Under the pieces are notes generated by a model. It worked only from the letters and a program-made list of their open reading frames with translations. It searched no databases and was not told the origin of the DNA. A stretch of DNA of 64,000 nt, taken from contig RPFO01000448.1 in the NCBI GenBank assembly GCA_009746045.1, positions 2,575,009 to 2,639,008 of the forward strand, written 5' to 3'. Both the position numbers and the translations under genes were made by a program. This DNA is from Mesostigma viride (Eukaryota > Streptophyta > Mesostigmatophyceae > Mesostigmatales > Mesostigmataceae). How positions within the stretch are numbered: position 1 is the first letter of the stretch; each line of letters opens with the position of its first letter. This document shows, piece after piece, positions 34,396 through 44,192 of this stretch.

Positions 34396-35417
34396 AGCAC
34401 GGGTTACCGCCTGGCTGACCTGATTTACGCGGACGACACCACCCTCATCGCGCGCCCCGAGCACATTCAGACCTGGCTGGACTGTCTGGGCCTGGAGGCG
34501 AGGGCGGTGGGGTTGGAGATTAGTGTCAAAACTGAGGCGATGGTGATTGGGGCCTCCAGTCGCCCACCGCTGCCGCGCCTGCTAGACGGGACGGAGGTCC
34601 CACTCCGCGACCGCTTCAAGCTGTTGGGGAGTTGGCTTCCGGACACTGCCGACGATGTGGACACCCGCATCGGCCTTTCCTGGGCCAAGCTCCGTTCGCT
34701 CAACACCTACTGGCGCTCCAAGGGCCTGGACGAGCACCGCAAGCGCATGCTCTTCAAGGTCCTCGTCCTCACGGTGCTCACGTATGGCGCCGAGGCATGG
34801 ACACTCACGGCAACACTGGCAGCCAAGCTAGACGGCACGGTAACCCGGATGCTCCGACAGGTCCTGAATGTCGGGTTTTCTCAGCGTAGGTCCTTAGAGT
34901 CTTTGTATCACGGTATGCCGCGTATTTCGGACGAGATTAGACAGCGTAGGATAGCATTTGTAGGACATCTTGCTCGCACCAGCCAGGTCGACACCGCCCT
35001 TGGTCTGGCCGGTCCCCAGCGGCTCGGCCAACCGGGGCGGCACATTTTGACCTGGCCTGGCCCCAAGAACATTCCTAAAAAGGTAGGGAAACATGCCATG
35101 ACCTATACCCAGATGTTGCTGGACGACCTAGTGGTCCCAGCCCAGTTTGAGTACCGCATCCACTCTCTCTCCCGTCTTTGGACTGCCATGCAGGACAAGG
35201 AGCGGTGGAAGAAGATTGTCAAGGCACACACGCCCGACCCTGTGGGCAAGCCACCTCCCCCCAAGCGGAGGAGGCGTTTTGATGAGTAGTGTAGTTAGGC
35301 TTTTCTAGATAGAGTTAGGATAGTTCGATCACGCGGCTTCCTCCACCCCATCCATCATGAAATATGTGCTACATGACCTCCCCACGGAGGCATGTTATAA
35401 TTTAATTTAATTTTTTT
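34396..35417 (+). mobile_element. 5'-truncated LINE-A, right-arm copy
   Basis: Mirror of 20,230-21,251. The open frame 34,096-35,289 includes the YADD motif and ends RRRRFDE; codons before 34,396 belong to the interrupted sequence. Duplications AACATCGGACTT at 34,384-34,395 and 35,418-35,429. Confidence 0.9.
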
Positions 35418-37330
35418 AAGTCCGATGTTTTTTGCAACGTCACCCACATCTGTTCGGTGCTGCCCCTTGGCACAAGCTCTACAAACAGGTCGTGGACCGG
35501 CTGGATCGCATAGTATCTCCGCACATCTGAACCCTGTGATGCCAGATCTCCTTTGCGGCCGTTCCGAGCTTGGCACTGGATTCGTTGTCCACATCGTCGC
35601 GTCGCTGCCGCAACACGATGTTTTCTGGCATCCGCGGGCTTTTGGTTCCCGCCGCACATTTGAAAGTGCTGTCCTCCGGCTTTTTGCCTTTGCACCGTGT
35701 GCAGTTCTTGGACGTTTGGAATCATGGCATGGCTAACGTGATGACTGACTAGCTAGACCTTTTCAGTGGTTTTCCATTTGCGGGTATTTCCTCGTAAATG
35801 GTGGGAGAGCGATCGCAGCAATGGTGCTCACCACTAGACACTCCCGGCCAGTTAGGCTAGAAACACACGCCCTGATCAAGCATGCTGTTTCCGGCCCCAC
35901 CGTCTAGGTCATCTAGTCGCTCCACACGTAAGCCAGCCATAATTTCAATGCACAAGGATACACATTTCCATCACCATTCATCTTCATCATCCTGAACGAC
36001 TCGAAAACGCGGAAAAGATAACGGCAGGCTCGAGCTACCATGGTCCGGATTCTCCCGATTTCTGGCCTGCGCTGGTTGTCTCTTTGATAAATGATTAATC
36101 ATTGTTTGGATACATGCTCACGTGACAAAGTTGCGTGCAAATTCATGATTCAATTAATTAATGCTCCCATAAATCCATAAAATCATTCATTAATTAATAG
36201 ACATGAATCCATAAACGTACCCTTGCATGAAAAAGTCTTATTGTAACCTATACAATCCTACACTAGATGCATTGCCGGCCTCGACAACCTGGAGGCATGG
36301 CAAGTCGATATGGAATGAATGGAAGGGAGATCTCGCACAACAAGGAACAAAACTTGAGTAGTCTATGCAAACCAACATAACCAGTCAATATTAAATTAAA
36401 GTAAATTAAATTATAACATGCCTCCGTGGGGAGATCATGTAGCACATATTCCATGATGGATGGGGTGGAGGGAGCCGCGTGAACGAACTATCCTAACTCT
36501 AAGCTATCTAGAAAATCCTAACTACACTACTCATCAAAACGCCTCCACCGCTTGGGGGGAGGGGGCTTGCCCACAGGGTCGGGCGTGTGCGCCTTGACAA
36601 TCTTCTGCCACCGCTTCTTGCTCTGCATGGCAGTCCAAAGAGGAGAGAGGGAGTGAAAAACCAGTCAATATAATTACTATTAACTGCACCAACATTGGTT
36701 TGCCCAAACAGGCATCTGCCTCTTGCCACCCATGTAACCCCACCGGCCAAAGACATGTCTGAGTGCCAGATCCTTGCCCACCCCCCGCCCACAACATCAA
36801 CTGTCTTACTAGGTGATCTCAACCAATGTCATCAAGCAATAAAAAATAAAATGGTGTTCACCATGGCGTGAGTGTTGCCAAATGGAGGATCATGGCAGGT
36901 GTTTCTTGAATCCATAATGGCCAAATCATAACATAAGTGAGGTGTCTACACAATATTGATATTGCATCCAACAAAAAATGACAGAATGAGAAAAGCTAGA
37001 AATGATCGTGTAGACCGGCACCACCATGATGTCTCAGAGCTCAATTAGTCCAAATTTAGCTTAAGTGGACGTCTGTATAAAGTGTGTAAAAGCATTCCTA
37101 CCATTCTAAACAGCAGCTTAGTGGATGGCTACAAATTGGCAATCGAAGCTAACCCGATTTCTCATATTCTCTTCCCCGTGGCTCCCAACAGCCCGTGTGT
37201 GCATGTCACTACAATATGGTAGCCGCCGAGCCCAAACCTGCTTTCTCAACCCTTAGTTTCATAGGGAGGCAAGGAGGACTAACATGACCATGCGCACGAC
37301 ACGCAACCACTCACTTTGTTAGCCAATCAT

Positions 37331-37852
37331 CCATCCATGCATCCATGCATCCATGCATCCATGCATCCATGCATCCATGCATCCATGCATCCATGCATCC
37401 ATGCATCCATGCATCCATGCATCCATGCATCCATGCATCCATGCATCCATGCATCCATGCATCCATGCATCCATGCATCCATGCATCCATGCATCCATGC
37501 ATCCATGCATCCATGCATCCATGCATCCATGCATCCATGCATCCATGCATCCATGCATCCATGCATCCATGCATCCATGCATCCATGCATCCATGCATCC
37601 ATGCATCCATGCATCCATGCATCCATGCATCCATGCATCCATGCATCCATGCATCCATGCATCCATGCATCCATGCATCCATGCATCCATGCATCCATGC
37701 ATCCATGCATCCATCCATCCATCCATCCATCCATCCATCCATCCATCCATCCATCCATCCATCCATCCATCCATCCATCCATCCATCCATCCATCCATCC
37801 ATCCATCCATCCATCCATCCATCCATCCATCCATCCATCCATCCATCCACTC
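37331..37852. repeat. ATGCATCC and ATCC satellite, right arm
   Basis: Reverse complement of the left-arm array, 3 bp shorter at the junction between the two repeat types. Confidence 0.95.
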
Positions 37853-39631
37853 ATCAAGCACACGTATATTGCATCACATGGGTGGCAATAAAACAACCTT
37901 CAACCCCTATACACTGATTGGGAGGGCATCCAACCTTGTCTCACTGCCTCAAGTGGTCAGGCCACAACAATTTCTCTGCATCATGGCGATACCTAACTGC
38001 GAGTGCTAAATGATTCTTGGCTTCGATGCGGCAATCAATGTGCTGCCCGTCACAGTTTAGTCCATTAGCCCTTGCCTAGTTCGTTGCAACACTTATTACA
38101 CGCTGTCAACACAACAAGACACACATACATGTCCCATTGGGGAGCCACGGAGTAATGGCATTGCCGCAGTAAATGCCAAAGTGAATGCTAAATACATCGA
38201 CCCCTAGTGTAGGAATAATTAATTGGTACTCTTGTGCACATGCATGGCTGCCAAAATGAATTAAAACACGCAGATGGATACTTGTTTACAGAAGTTATAC
38301 TTTGAATACGTCGTCGTGTAAACCAACGCTCTTCGCCCTAGGCTACATCGTTCACATTAAGCGCATGTATATGAGTATGAATATGCTACGTGTGCTGTTG
38401 CTTCAAACTTGTTCCTATACACAATCACACTGTCACAAAAACTGGCGTTCATCCAATACAGAAAACGCCCGCCACAAATTCCAAGCAGGATCTGAACGTA
38501 GACTTGGCCGTGATGCTGACCATTTCAAGCAACTTTGAATTACTGGCAAGCAATGGCGACCGTAATGTCAATCACCAGCACGCAGCACCTGCTATAAGAA
38601 AAAATCCAGCAACTACTAGCAAAAGTCAGGTGGGTGACAGGTGCGTGGGGTATGCAGTCAAGATCAAGCAGTGGAAAACATGGGCACAGTAGTGCTTCCC
38701 ATCCCACGAACAGCCAAAGTCTCCCTAAAAAATGTGTTCTTGATGCACGTTTGATGCACGGGAGCTAATCCAAAGATGTTCCCCAAGGAAATACAGGGAG
38801 AGCCTGTGGGGAAAACAGGGGGGAAGCTGCATTGCGGATAATGACCCACTGTATATGCTCCCGACCCGTTGCCGACCGAAAGCAAATGGTAAGAAACTAC
38901 CTGGACGGTAATGATGTAATGGAAAGACGTAAGAAGCTTTCCCGAACCGACGGAAGGACGACAAAGCGCAGCGTGTAAGGCAGAGGCAGTTGCGTGTTGC
39001 TGAAAATGACGTGACCAAAACGGTTGCCGATCATGAAAAACCGGACCTCCATCCCGTTGCTGACGGAAACACAGTGTAGAGACGCGGCCAAACGTTAGAC
39101 GAACTTCCCAACCGAAGTACTTACAAAAAAATGCAGCGGTAGAGACTGCAGCCTGCCTGCAGTGCAGGAACGCCAACCAGAAGCGAAGGGTTCCTGCGAA
39201 ATAGAAGGAGACAGGCCGGAATACAGAGGGTAAAGTATTCCTTGGATGACGTTACGACTCGAAGTGGGTAAAAAATGGAAGTGGCCGACTGAAAAGTCGT
39301 TGGCATTTCTGCCCTGGATGGAAACGTTGGGTAAGTAAATCGACCCGTTAGCAATAAAATGGGAAGAGCGCCCAGACGAAACAACCGCAGCTTACCCAAG
39401 CGAGATGAACTCTTTCTTGACAGTCGTCCATGCCAACGTCGGCCAGCCCGGGCCAGGTAGCTGCCGCAGCCATGCCGCACCAGAATTTGAATTTTGTGCC
39501 CGGCAACGTTCCTAAAATGCAGGAATGGCTGGGCCGACGGCCGACGCGTGGCCCGTGGCCCATGGCCCGTCGCCCGTGTTTTTACGTGCCTGCGCCTGGC
39601 CTGCCTTAACGTTGTTACGCCCGCGCACTCC

Positions 39632-39716
39632 CCAGCCTTGCGCACGCCAGCCTTGCGCACGCTGCGCCGCGCCCAGCCTTGCGCATTCCCAGCCTTGCGC
39701 ATCCCAGCCTTGCGCA
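39632..39716. repeat. Subterminal repeats, right
   Basis: Mirror of 15,928-16,012: five copies of CCAGCCTTGCGCA. Confidence 0.75.
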
Positions 39717-39741
39717 TCGTCTGAAGAAATCAGTGACTGAT

Positions 39742-39769
39742 GTTTACAAAAACTCGTTTACAAAAACTC
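39742..39769. repeat. Doubled terminal 14-mer
   Basis: GTTTACAAAAACTC occurs twice in tandem (39,742-39,755 and 39,756-39,769) at the right end but once at the left end. Confidence 0.9.
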
Positions 39770-39779
39770 CTATATCAAG
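39770..39779. repeat. Giant element target-site duplication, right
   Basis: CTATATCAAG, matching 15,879-15,888. It restores the RT codons YIK followed by AFDT. Confidence 0.85.
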
Positions 39780-40976
39780 GCCTTTGACACGGTTCTCTGG
39801 GAGGCTCTTTGGGCCATCCTAGCTCTGGATCGGGTACCACCTGCGTTTATTGCTGCCATTCGCCGACTGTATGAGGGCTCACAGGCAGTAGTGCGGACTG
39901 CGGAGGGCACCACTCCACCATTCCCCCTTCACCACGGGGTGTGGCAAGGTTGTGTCCTGTCCCCATACCTGTTCATTATTGTCGTGGATCACGTCATGCG
40001 CCGGGCACGTGCGCGCTTTACTGCTCTTAAGGGGTTCGAGCCAGGCTTGGACATCCTTAACGTGAAAGAGCACGGCGGGGTTAGACCGGGGTACCGCCTT
40101 GCCGACCTGATTTATGCGGATGATACCACCCTCATCGAGAGCCCCGAGCACATTCAGACCTGGCTGGACTGCCTGGGCCTGGAGGCGCGGGCGGTGGGGT
40201 TGGAGATTAGTGTCAAGACTGAGGCGATGGTGATAGGGGCCTCCAGTAAACCACCGCTGCCGCGCCTGCTCGACGGGACGGAGGTCCCGTTCCGCGACCG
40301 CTTCAAGCTGTTGGGGAGCTGGCTTCCTGACACCGACGACGATGTGGACACCCGCATCGCCCTCGCCTGGGCCAAGCTCCGTTCGCTCACACCTTACTGG
40401 CGCTCGAAGGGCCTGGACGGGCACCGCAAACGCATGCTCTTCAAGGTCCTCGTCCTCACGGTGCTCACGTATGGCGCCGAGGCGTGGACCCTCCCACCCA
40501 AACTGGCAGCTCGGCTCGACGGCACAGTTTACAGGATGCTCCGGCAGGTCCTTAACGTAGGTTTTTCCGAGCGTCCGTCATCAGAGTCTTTGTATCATGG
40601 CATGCCTCGTGTTTCGGACGAGATTAGGCAGCGTAGGATAGCATTTGTAGGACACCTTGCCCGCACTAGCCAGGTCGACACCACCCTTGGTCTGGCCGGC
40701 CCCCAGCGGCTTGGCCAGCCAGGGCGGCATATTCTGACCTGGCCTGGCCCCGCGGACATTCCCAAAAGGGTAGGGAAACCTGTCACCAACTACGTTCAGA
40801 TGTTGCTGGACGACCTAGTGGTCCCAGCCCAGTTTGAGCACCGCATACACTCTCTCTCCCGTCTTTGGACTGTCATGCAGGACAAGACGCGGTGGAAGAA
40901 GATTGTCAAGGCGCACACGCCCGACCCTGTGGGCAAGCCACCTCCCCCCAAGCGGAGGAGGCGTTTTGATGAGTAG
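39780..40976 (+). pseudogene. LINE-A ORF2, C-terminal part: RT catalytic core to stop
   Basis: Resumes the RT directly after the left half: AFDTVLWEALWAILALD, PLHHGVWQGCVLSPYLF, YRLADLIYADDTTLI (catalytic YADD), then thumb and C-terminal segments (DRFKLLGSWLPDTDDD, PYWRSKGLDGHRKRML, LTYGAEAWTL, HLARTSQVDTTLGLAGPQRL) and a basic end, KPPPPKRRRRFDE. No further domain such as RNase H follows. Itself fully open; the ORF2 is disabled only by the giant insertion and the poly-C frameshift at 15,28x. The first internal ATG is at 39,891, but the real frame is open from 39,780. Confidence 0.9.
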
Positions 40977-41062
40977 TGTAGTTAGGATTTTCTAGATAGC
41001 CTAGCGTTAGTATAGTTCGACCACGCGGCTTCCTCCACCCCATCCATCATGGAATATGTGCT

Positions 41063-41087
41063 ACATGACCTCCCCACGGAGGCATGT
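41063..41087 (+). promoter_or_regulatory. LINE-A 3' terminal RNA hairpin
   Basis: Outer ACAT/ATGT, inner CCTCC/GGAGG, loop CCAC, then (TTTAA)n to 41,116. Same fold as LINE-B with different base pairs. Confidence 0.7.
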
Positions 41088-41116
41088 TATAATTTAATTT
41101 AATTTAATTTAATTTA

Positions 41117-41128
41117 ATACACCGCGGT
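41117..41128. repeat. LINE-A target-site duplication, right
   Basis: ATACACCGCGGT, directly after the TTTAA tail. Confidence 0.9.
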
Positions 41129-41485
41129 AGTTGCCGGTATCTGCGGCGGACCCCTTGCCCTTTGTAGAGCATGACCCGGACAGCAGTCTTTCAATACATC
41201 GGCGGGGGGAGGCCATCTCGTAGAATCCAGTTGCAAACACCCCGGAGGAAAGGCTCACGGCTCAGGCATCTTAACCACCTCCAGTGAAATGTTGTCCACT
41301 CCCATATGGCAGCATCGTTGCGGAGGGTTGAGATGGCAGCGGCCCATTCCCGCGGGGTCCACTCATCGTGGGGGCCTTCCTCCAGGGGGCCGGAGAGCGG
41401 TGGGACCGTTGCAAGTAGTCTGACTGAATTTGGGGCTCAGATGCAAAAGTTCTGAGCTCCGCCGTCAGCCATGTCCGCGCGTGGC
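41129..41485 (-). pseudogene. Old LINE, 5' part: 5' UTR joined to RT start
   Basis: On the minus strand, about 60 bp of LINE-B-like 5' UTR (GGCGGAGCTCAG, GAGCCCCAAATTCAGTC, ACTTGCA) run straight into RT sequence: VPPLSGPLEEGPHDEW, LRNDAAIWEWTTFHW, then VRVMLYKG and a frameshifted DTGNYRG. ORF1 and the endonuclease are deleted. It continues at 13,781, 11,858 and 9,683. Confidence 0.8.
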
Positions 41486-42133
41486 TCGTGGCTCGTCTAT
41501 AGCCTAGCTCACATGGTGTAGGTGACGTACGATAGAGCTACGCTACAGGCGGCAGATCGGCCCCCTTTGAGCCCGCCACAACATAACTATAAAATCAATG
41601 AGACAACCAGCTATAAAATTAGCAGATAGCTCAAAAATTCACAGTTAGGCTTGGTGACCTTCTCGCCAGGGGACATAGGCATGCCATAAAGAGCCGTTCG
41701 AATGAATGCATGCATGGCTCTTCCTTTAGCCAATCGATCAAAGCAGCTAGCAGATCTTGCGTGAGCAGCGCTTCATGCAGAATGATCAACACATCAGTCC
41801 CTGGGCAATGAGTTTAGATCCGTTACACAGTAGCTTTTGCGTACGCCCTTGGCTCCAGTGAGTAGAAATCTAGACTAACGTTATTGTTTCCTCAAATAAA
41901 TATACATCAATCAATGAGACAACCAGAGCAGGCCTGAAATCGAAAGCACCCTGATTATGTGAAGCACCCCGCAGTCTTCCATACATTGCGGATTAACAAT
42001 GCGATGACTGTCCAGATAGCCAGCATGCACTGGGCTTATGAAAACAACTGCTATCAAGAGCTATGGTAGATCATTAAAAAGGGGTTTATGACACGTGAAC
42101 TGTGGAGGAAGAAATACAAAGCAATCTTGCACC
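41486..42133. other. Intergenic / dynein 3' region
   Basis: No gene seen. Holds a second-site copy of the GAGACAACCAG motif (41,916) and AT-rich sequence. The dynein 3' UTR must lie here, but I cannot fix its end. Confidence 0.5.
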
Positions 42134-44192
42134 CTAGAACGCTAAAGATGTAAACAGTGCGACTCCACGGTTGATCCAGTGGGACTGTGGCTTGTCACTT
42201 GGGATTTCAAGGTACATGATGAAGTTGGTGGAATGCCCCGTGGTCGAAAGAGTCCCTGCGGAGTCAGGAACAACATATGGACACATGGCACTGTCAGCAC
42301 TACTTTGTTTGGCTCTTGCAGACATGCAATCAAATGGAGGTAGGTGACAACAAACAACACAGCAACTCTCCTGAATCACCTACAAGACTATGAAACACCA
42401 TGTGAACGCATCCTTACCCAACGCCCAACTTGCTACTGAGTGCATAACTACGCAACTACTCTCAGACATTATCTAGAATCACCATTGCATTTCACAACTC
42501 AGCAGCATAACTACAAGTATGCTGCCATGCGTAACAACTCTTGTAAGCGGACAGCCAACATCATAGAACAGGTGAATAAGACTTCCCTCACAAGTACGTA
42601 GACTAACCCTACTGCCATGCCAATGAAAATGGTAATGCTTGTACAAAAATGAAATTCACGTATCAAGAGATTGCACAGTCCAGGATCATGGTGGCCTACC
42701 TGCGCGGGTGAGCGTCTTGTAGACCGGGCACTCGTAGATGCCCGCCGAGGGCGGCACCCGGAACTGCTGCGGCTTGAGCCACACAATGGGCATCTCGTTG
42801 TACAGCTCCTTGGGCAGCGACTCGGCAAGCAGGTGGGAGCCCGCGTCCCAGCGCGCGCCCTCGAGGTACATCCCGCGTATGTAGCAGCCGTCGTCCGGGC
42901 CTATGACGACCTCGCTGTGGTCCTTGTCGTCCACGATCTGGAACGAGAAGGAGACGGTGTCGATTGGGAACCCGTACTTGCGCGCGTAGTTCTGGAGCGT
43001 CCCCGTGAGGAACGCCTGCGGGAAGAAGAAGCCGCTGATCCAGAAGACAGGTGGCGCGCCCATCTTGATCCAGGTGGAGATGAACGTGCAGCGCTCGAGC
43101 AGGTCGACCACCCACAGCGAGAGCGGCTTAAGCGAAGGGTACGCCTTGCCGGCCCACATGTCGGGGACCATGTTGTCGTAGATGCTGTTGCAGACCATCT
43201 CCAGGTCATGCGACATGACCACGAGCCCCTTGAGAGCCTTGAGCGCGTCCTGGAGCGAGCGCTTCATGACCGAGAGGAGGCCGTTGTAGCGGATGCACTC
43301 CTGCGCGAGAACCGTGTTCATGCTCTCCTTGTATGTGGTCGGGTACGCCGACTGGACCGACTCCATGTCGAACAGCGGCGGGACCTGGCCCAATATCTCG
43401 GTCGCCGACTTCTCCACCTGCGCCTCGCGCGAGAGGCCCTCGCCCGAGCTCTGGCGAGGCTGCAGCGCCAGCACGGTTGCCAGCAGCTCGTACGACTCGT
43501 TCTGATAGGGGGGGGGGGGGGGGGGGGGGAAAGGAGGGGAGTTAAGGGGGTCAAGGCGACGAAAGATTGATTAAAAATTTAAAATAGATCAAAATATTTA
43601 GGACGTGGTCGCGTTGGTCACCCGGCATCATGAACATGACGCAGGGAAGTCTACCAACATTTCACAAGGGGCGTTGCCGTGCAAAGCCGTAGACTCGCGA
43701 AGAGCACGGTCGCAGCGGAGGCGACGGGGAAATGACCCATGGTGTGTCCCAAGCTTCTGCGTCTTCCATTTACAAGATGCGATTGTGCCTGGTCCTGCGT
43801 GAGATGATATCAAGGATGGGCGTGCGGATCCTCTTTTCAAACAAGACCTATACACTATGCAGATAGACTCCTGATTTCAAAACCAATTCCGAAAGCTAGC
43901 TCCTTTGGAAAAGCTTTCACCCGCGCACCTGGTCGCACGTGATCTCGGCGTTGTCGTTGAGCCCAAAGATCTCCGGCTTGGGGCTGAGTGGCACCGCGCG
44001 GATGGCCTCCAGCAGCCCGCGCAGGTCGGTCGCGTCCGGCACCACAAAGTCCCCCGAGGGGGTGAATGCGTAGCTGTCCTCGAGCACGCGCTCGTTGACA
44101 AACGCGCGCAGCAGGTTGTTCATCAGCCGGCGGTCCTTGTCGTCGGTCACGCGCCCGCCGTAGTTGATCTCTGCACACAGGAAACGGATGAC
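42134..44192 (-). other. Dynein C-terminal domain exons
   Basis: Exon 43,921-44,192 ([20 protein letters not shown]), exon 42,700-43,502 ([48 protein letters not shown]) and the last exon 42,134-42,255 ([20 protein letters not shown], then [14 protein letters not shown] and stop TAG). The donor of the first exon is GTGAAA at 43,920; an upstream GTGCGC would break the frame. Confidence 0.95.

Larger units (their letters stand above)
31347..39755 (-). repeat. Right inverted arm
   Basis: Inverted copy of the left arm. Its inner end lies within a complete LINE-B (31,186-33,210), whereas the left arm holds only the truncated part. Confidence 0.95.
15889..39769. mobile_element. 23.9-kb DNA element with 8.4-kb inverted arms
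   Basis: Begins GAGTTTTTGTAAAC and ends with its exact reverse complement, between 10-bp duplications. The left arm (15,889-24,299) and right arm (31,347-39,755) are inverted copies that differ, as far as I can follow, by a 3-bp step in a minisatellite and one C in a homopolymer. A 7-kb centre (24,300-31,346) is asymmetric. Long terminal inverted repeats with 9-11-bp duplications fit Mutator-like elements, but I see no transposase and the GAG/CTC ends alone do not prove it. It carries LINE-A fragments, a LINE-B, GGAT/GGATGCAT satellites and a cysteine-rich coding remnant. Insertion removed no target sequence: both LINE-A halves rejoin in frame. Confidence 0.8.
13794..41116 (+). mobile_element. 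LINE-A: ORF2-only LINE, split by a giant insertion
   Basis: Two pieces, 13,794-15,888 and 39,780-41,116, together about 3.4 kb, bounded by the 12-bp duplication ATACACCGCGGT. The 5' UTR is only 17 bp; ORF2 starts at 13,811. The 3' UTR (40,977-41,116) ends in hairpin 41,063-41,087 and a (TTTAA)n tail. Short duplication, 3' microsatellite tail and several 5'-truncated copies in this window with their own duplications show target-primed retrotransposition. No ORF1 lies upstream within the duplication. It could be a 5'-truncated form of a bicistronic parent, but the cut falls just before the ORF2 start. Confidence 0.9.

Noticed and set aside
15889-39769. Giant palindrome as purely an assembly fold-back
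   Set aside because: Not excluded, but target duplications exactly at the palindrome ends and the in-frame rejoined LINE are hard to get from a fold-back artefact.
42671-43570. Plus-strand ORF of 299 codons, and similar ones at 45,595-46,434, 46,648-48,039 and 56,177-57,634
   Set aside because: Shadows of the GC-rich dynein exons on the opposite strand.
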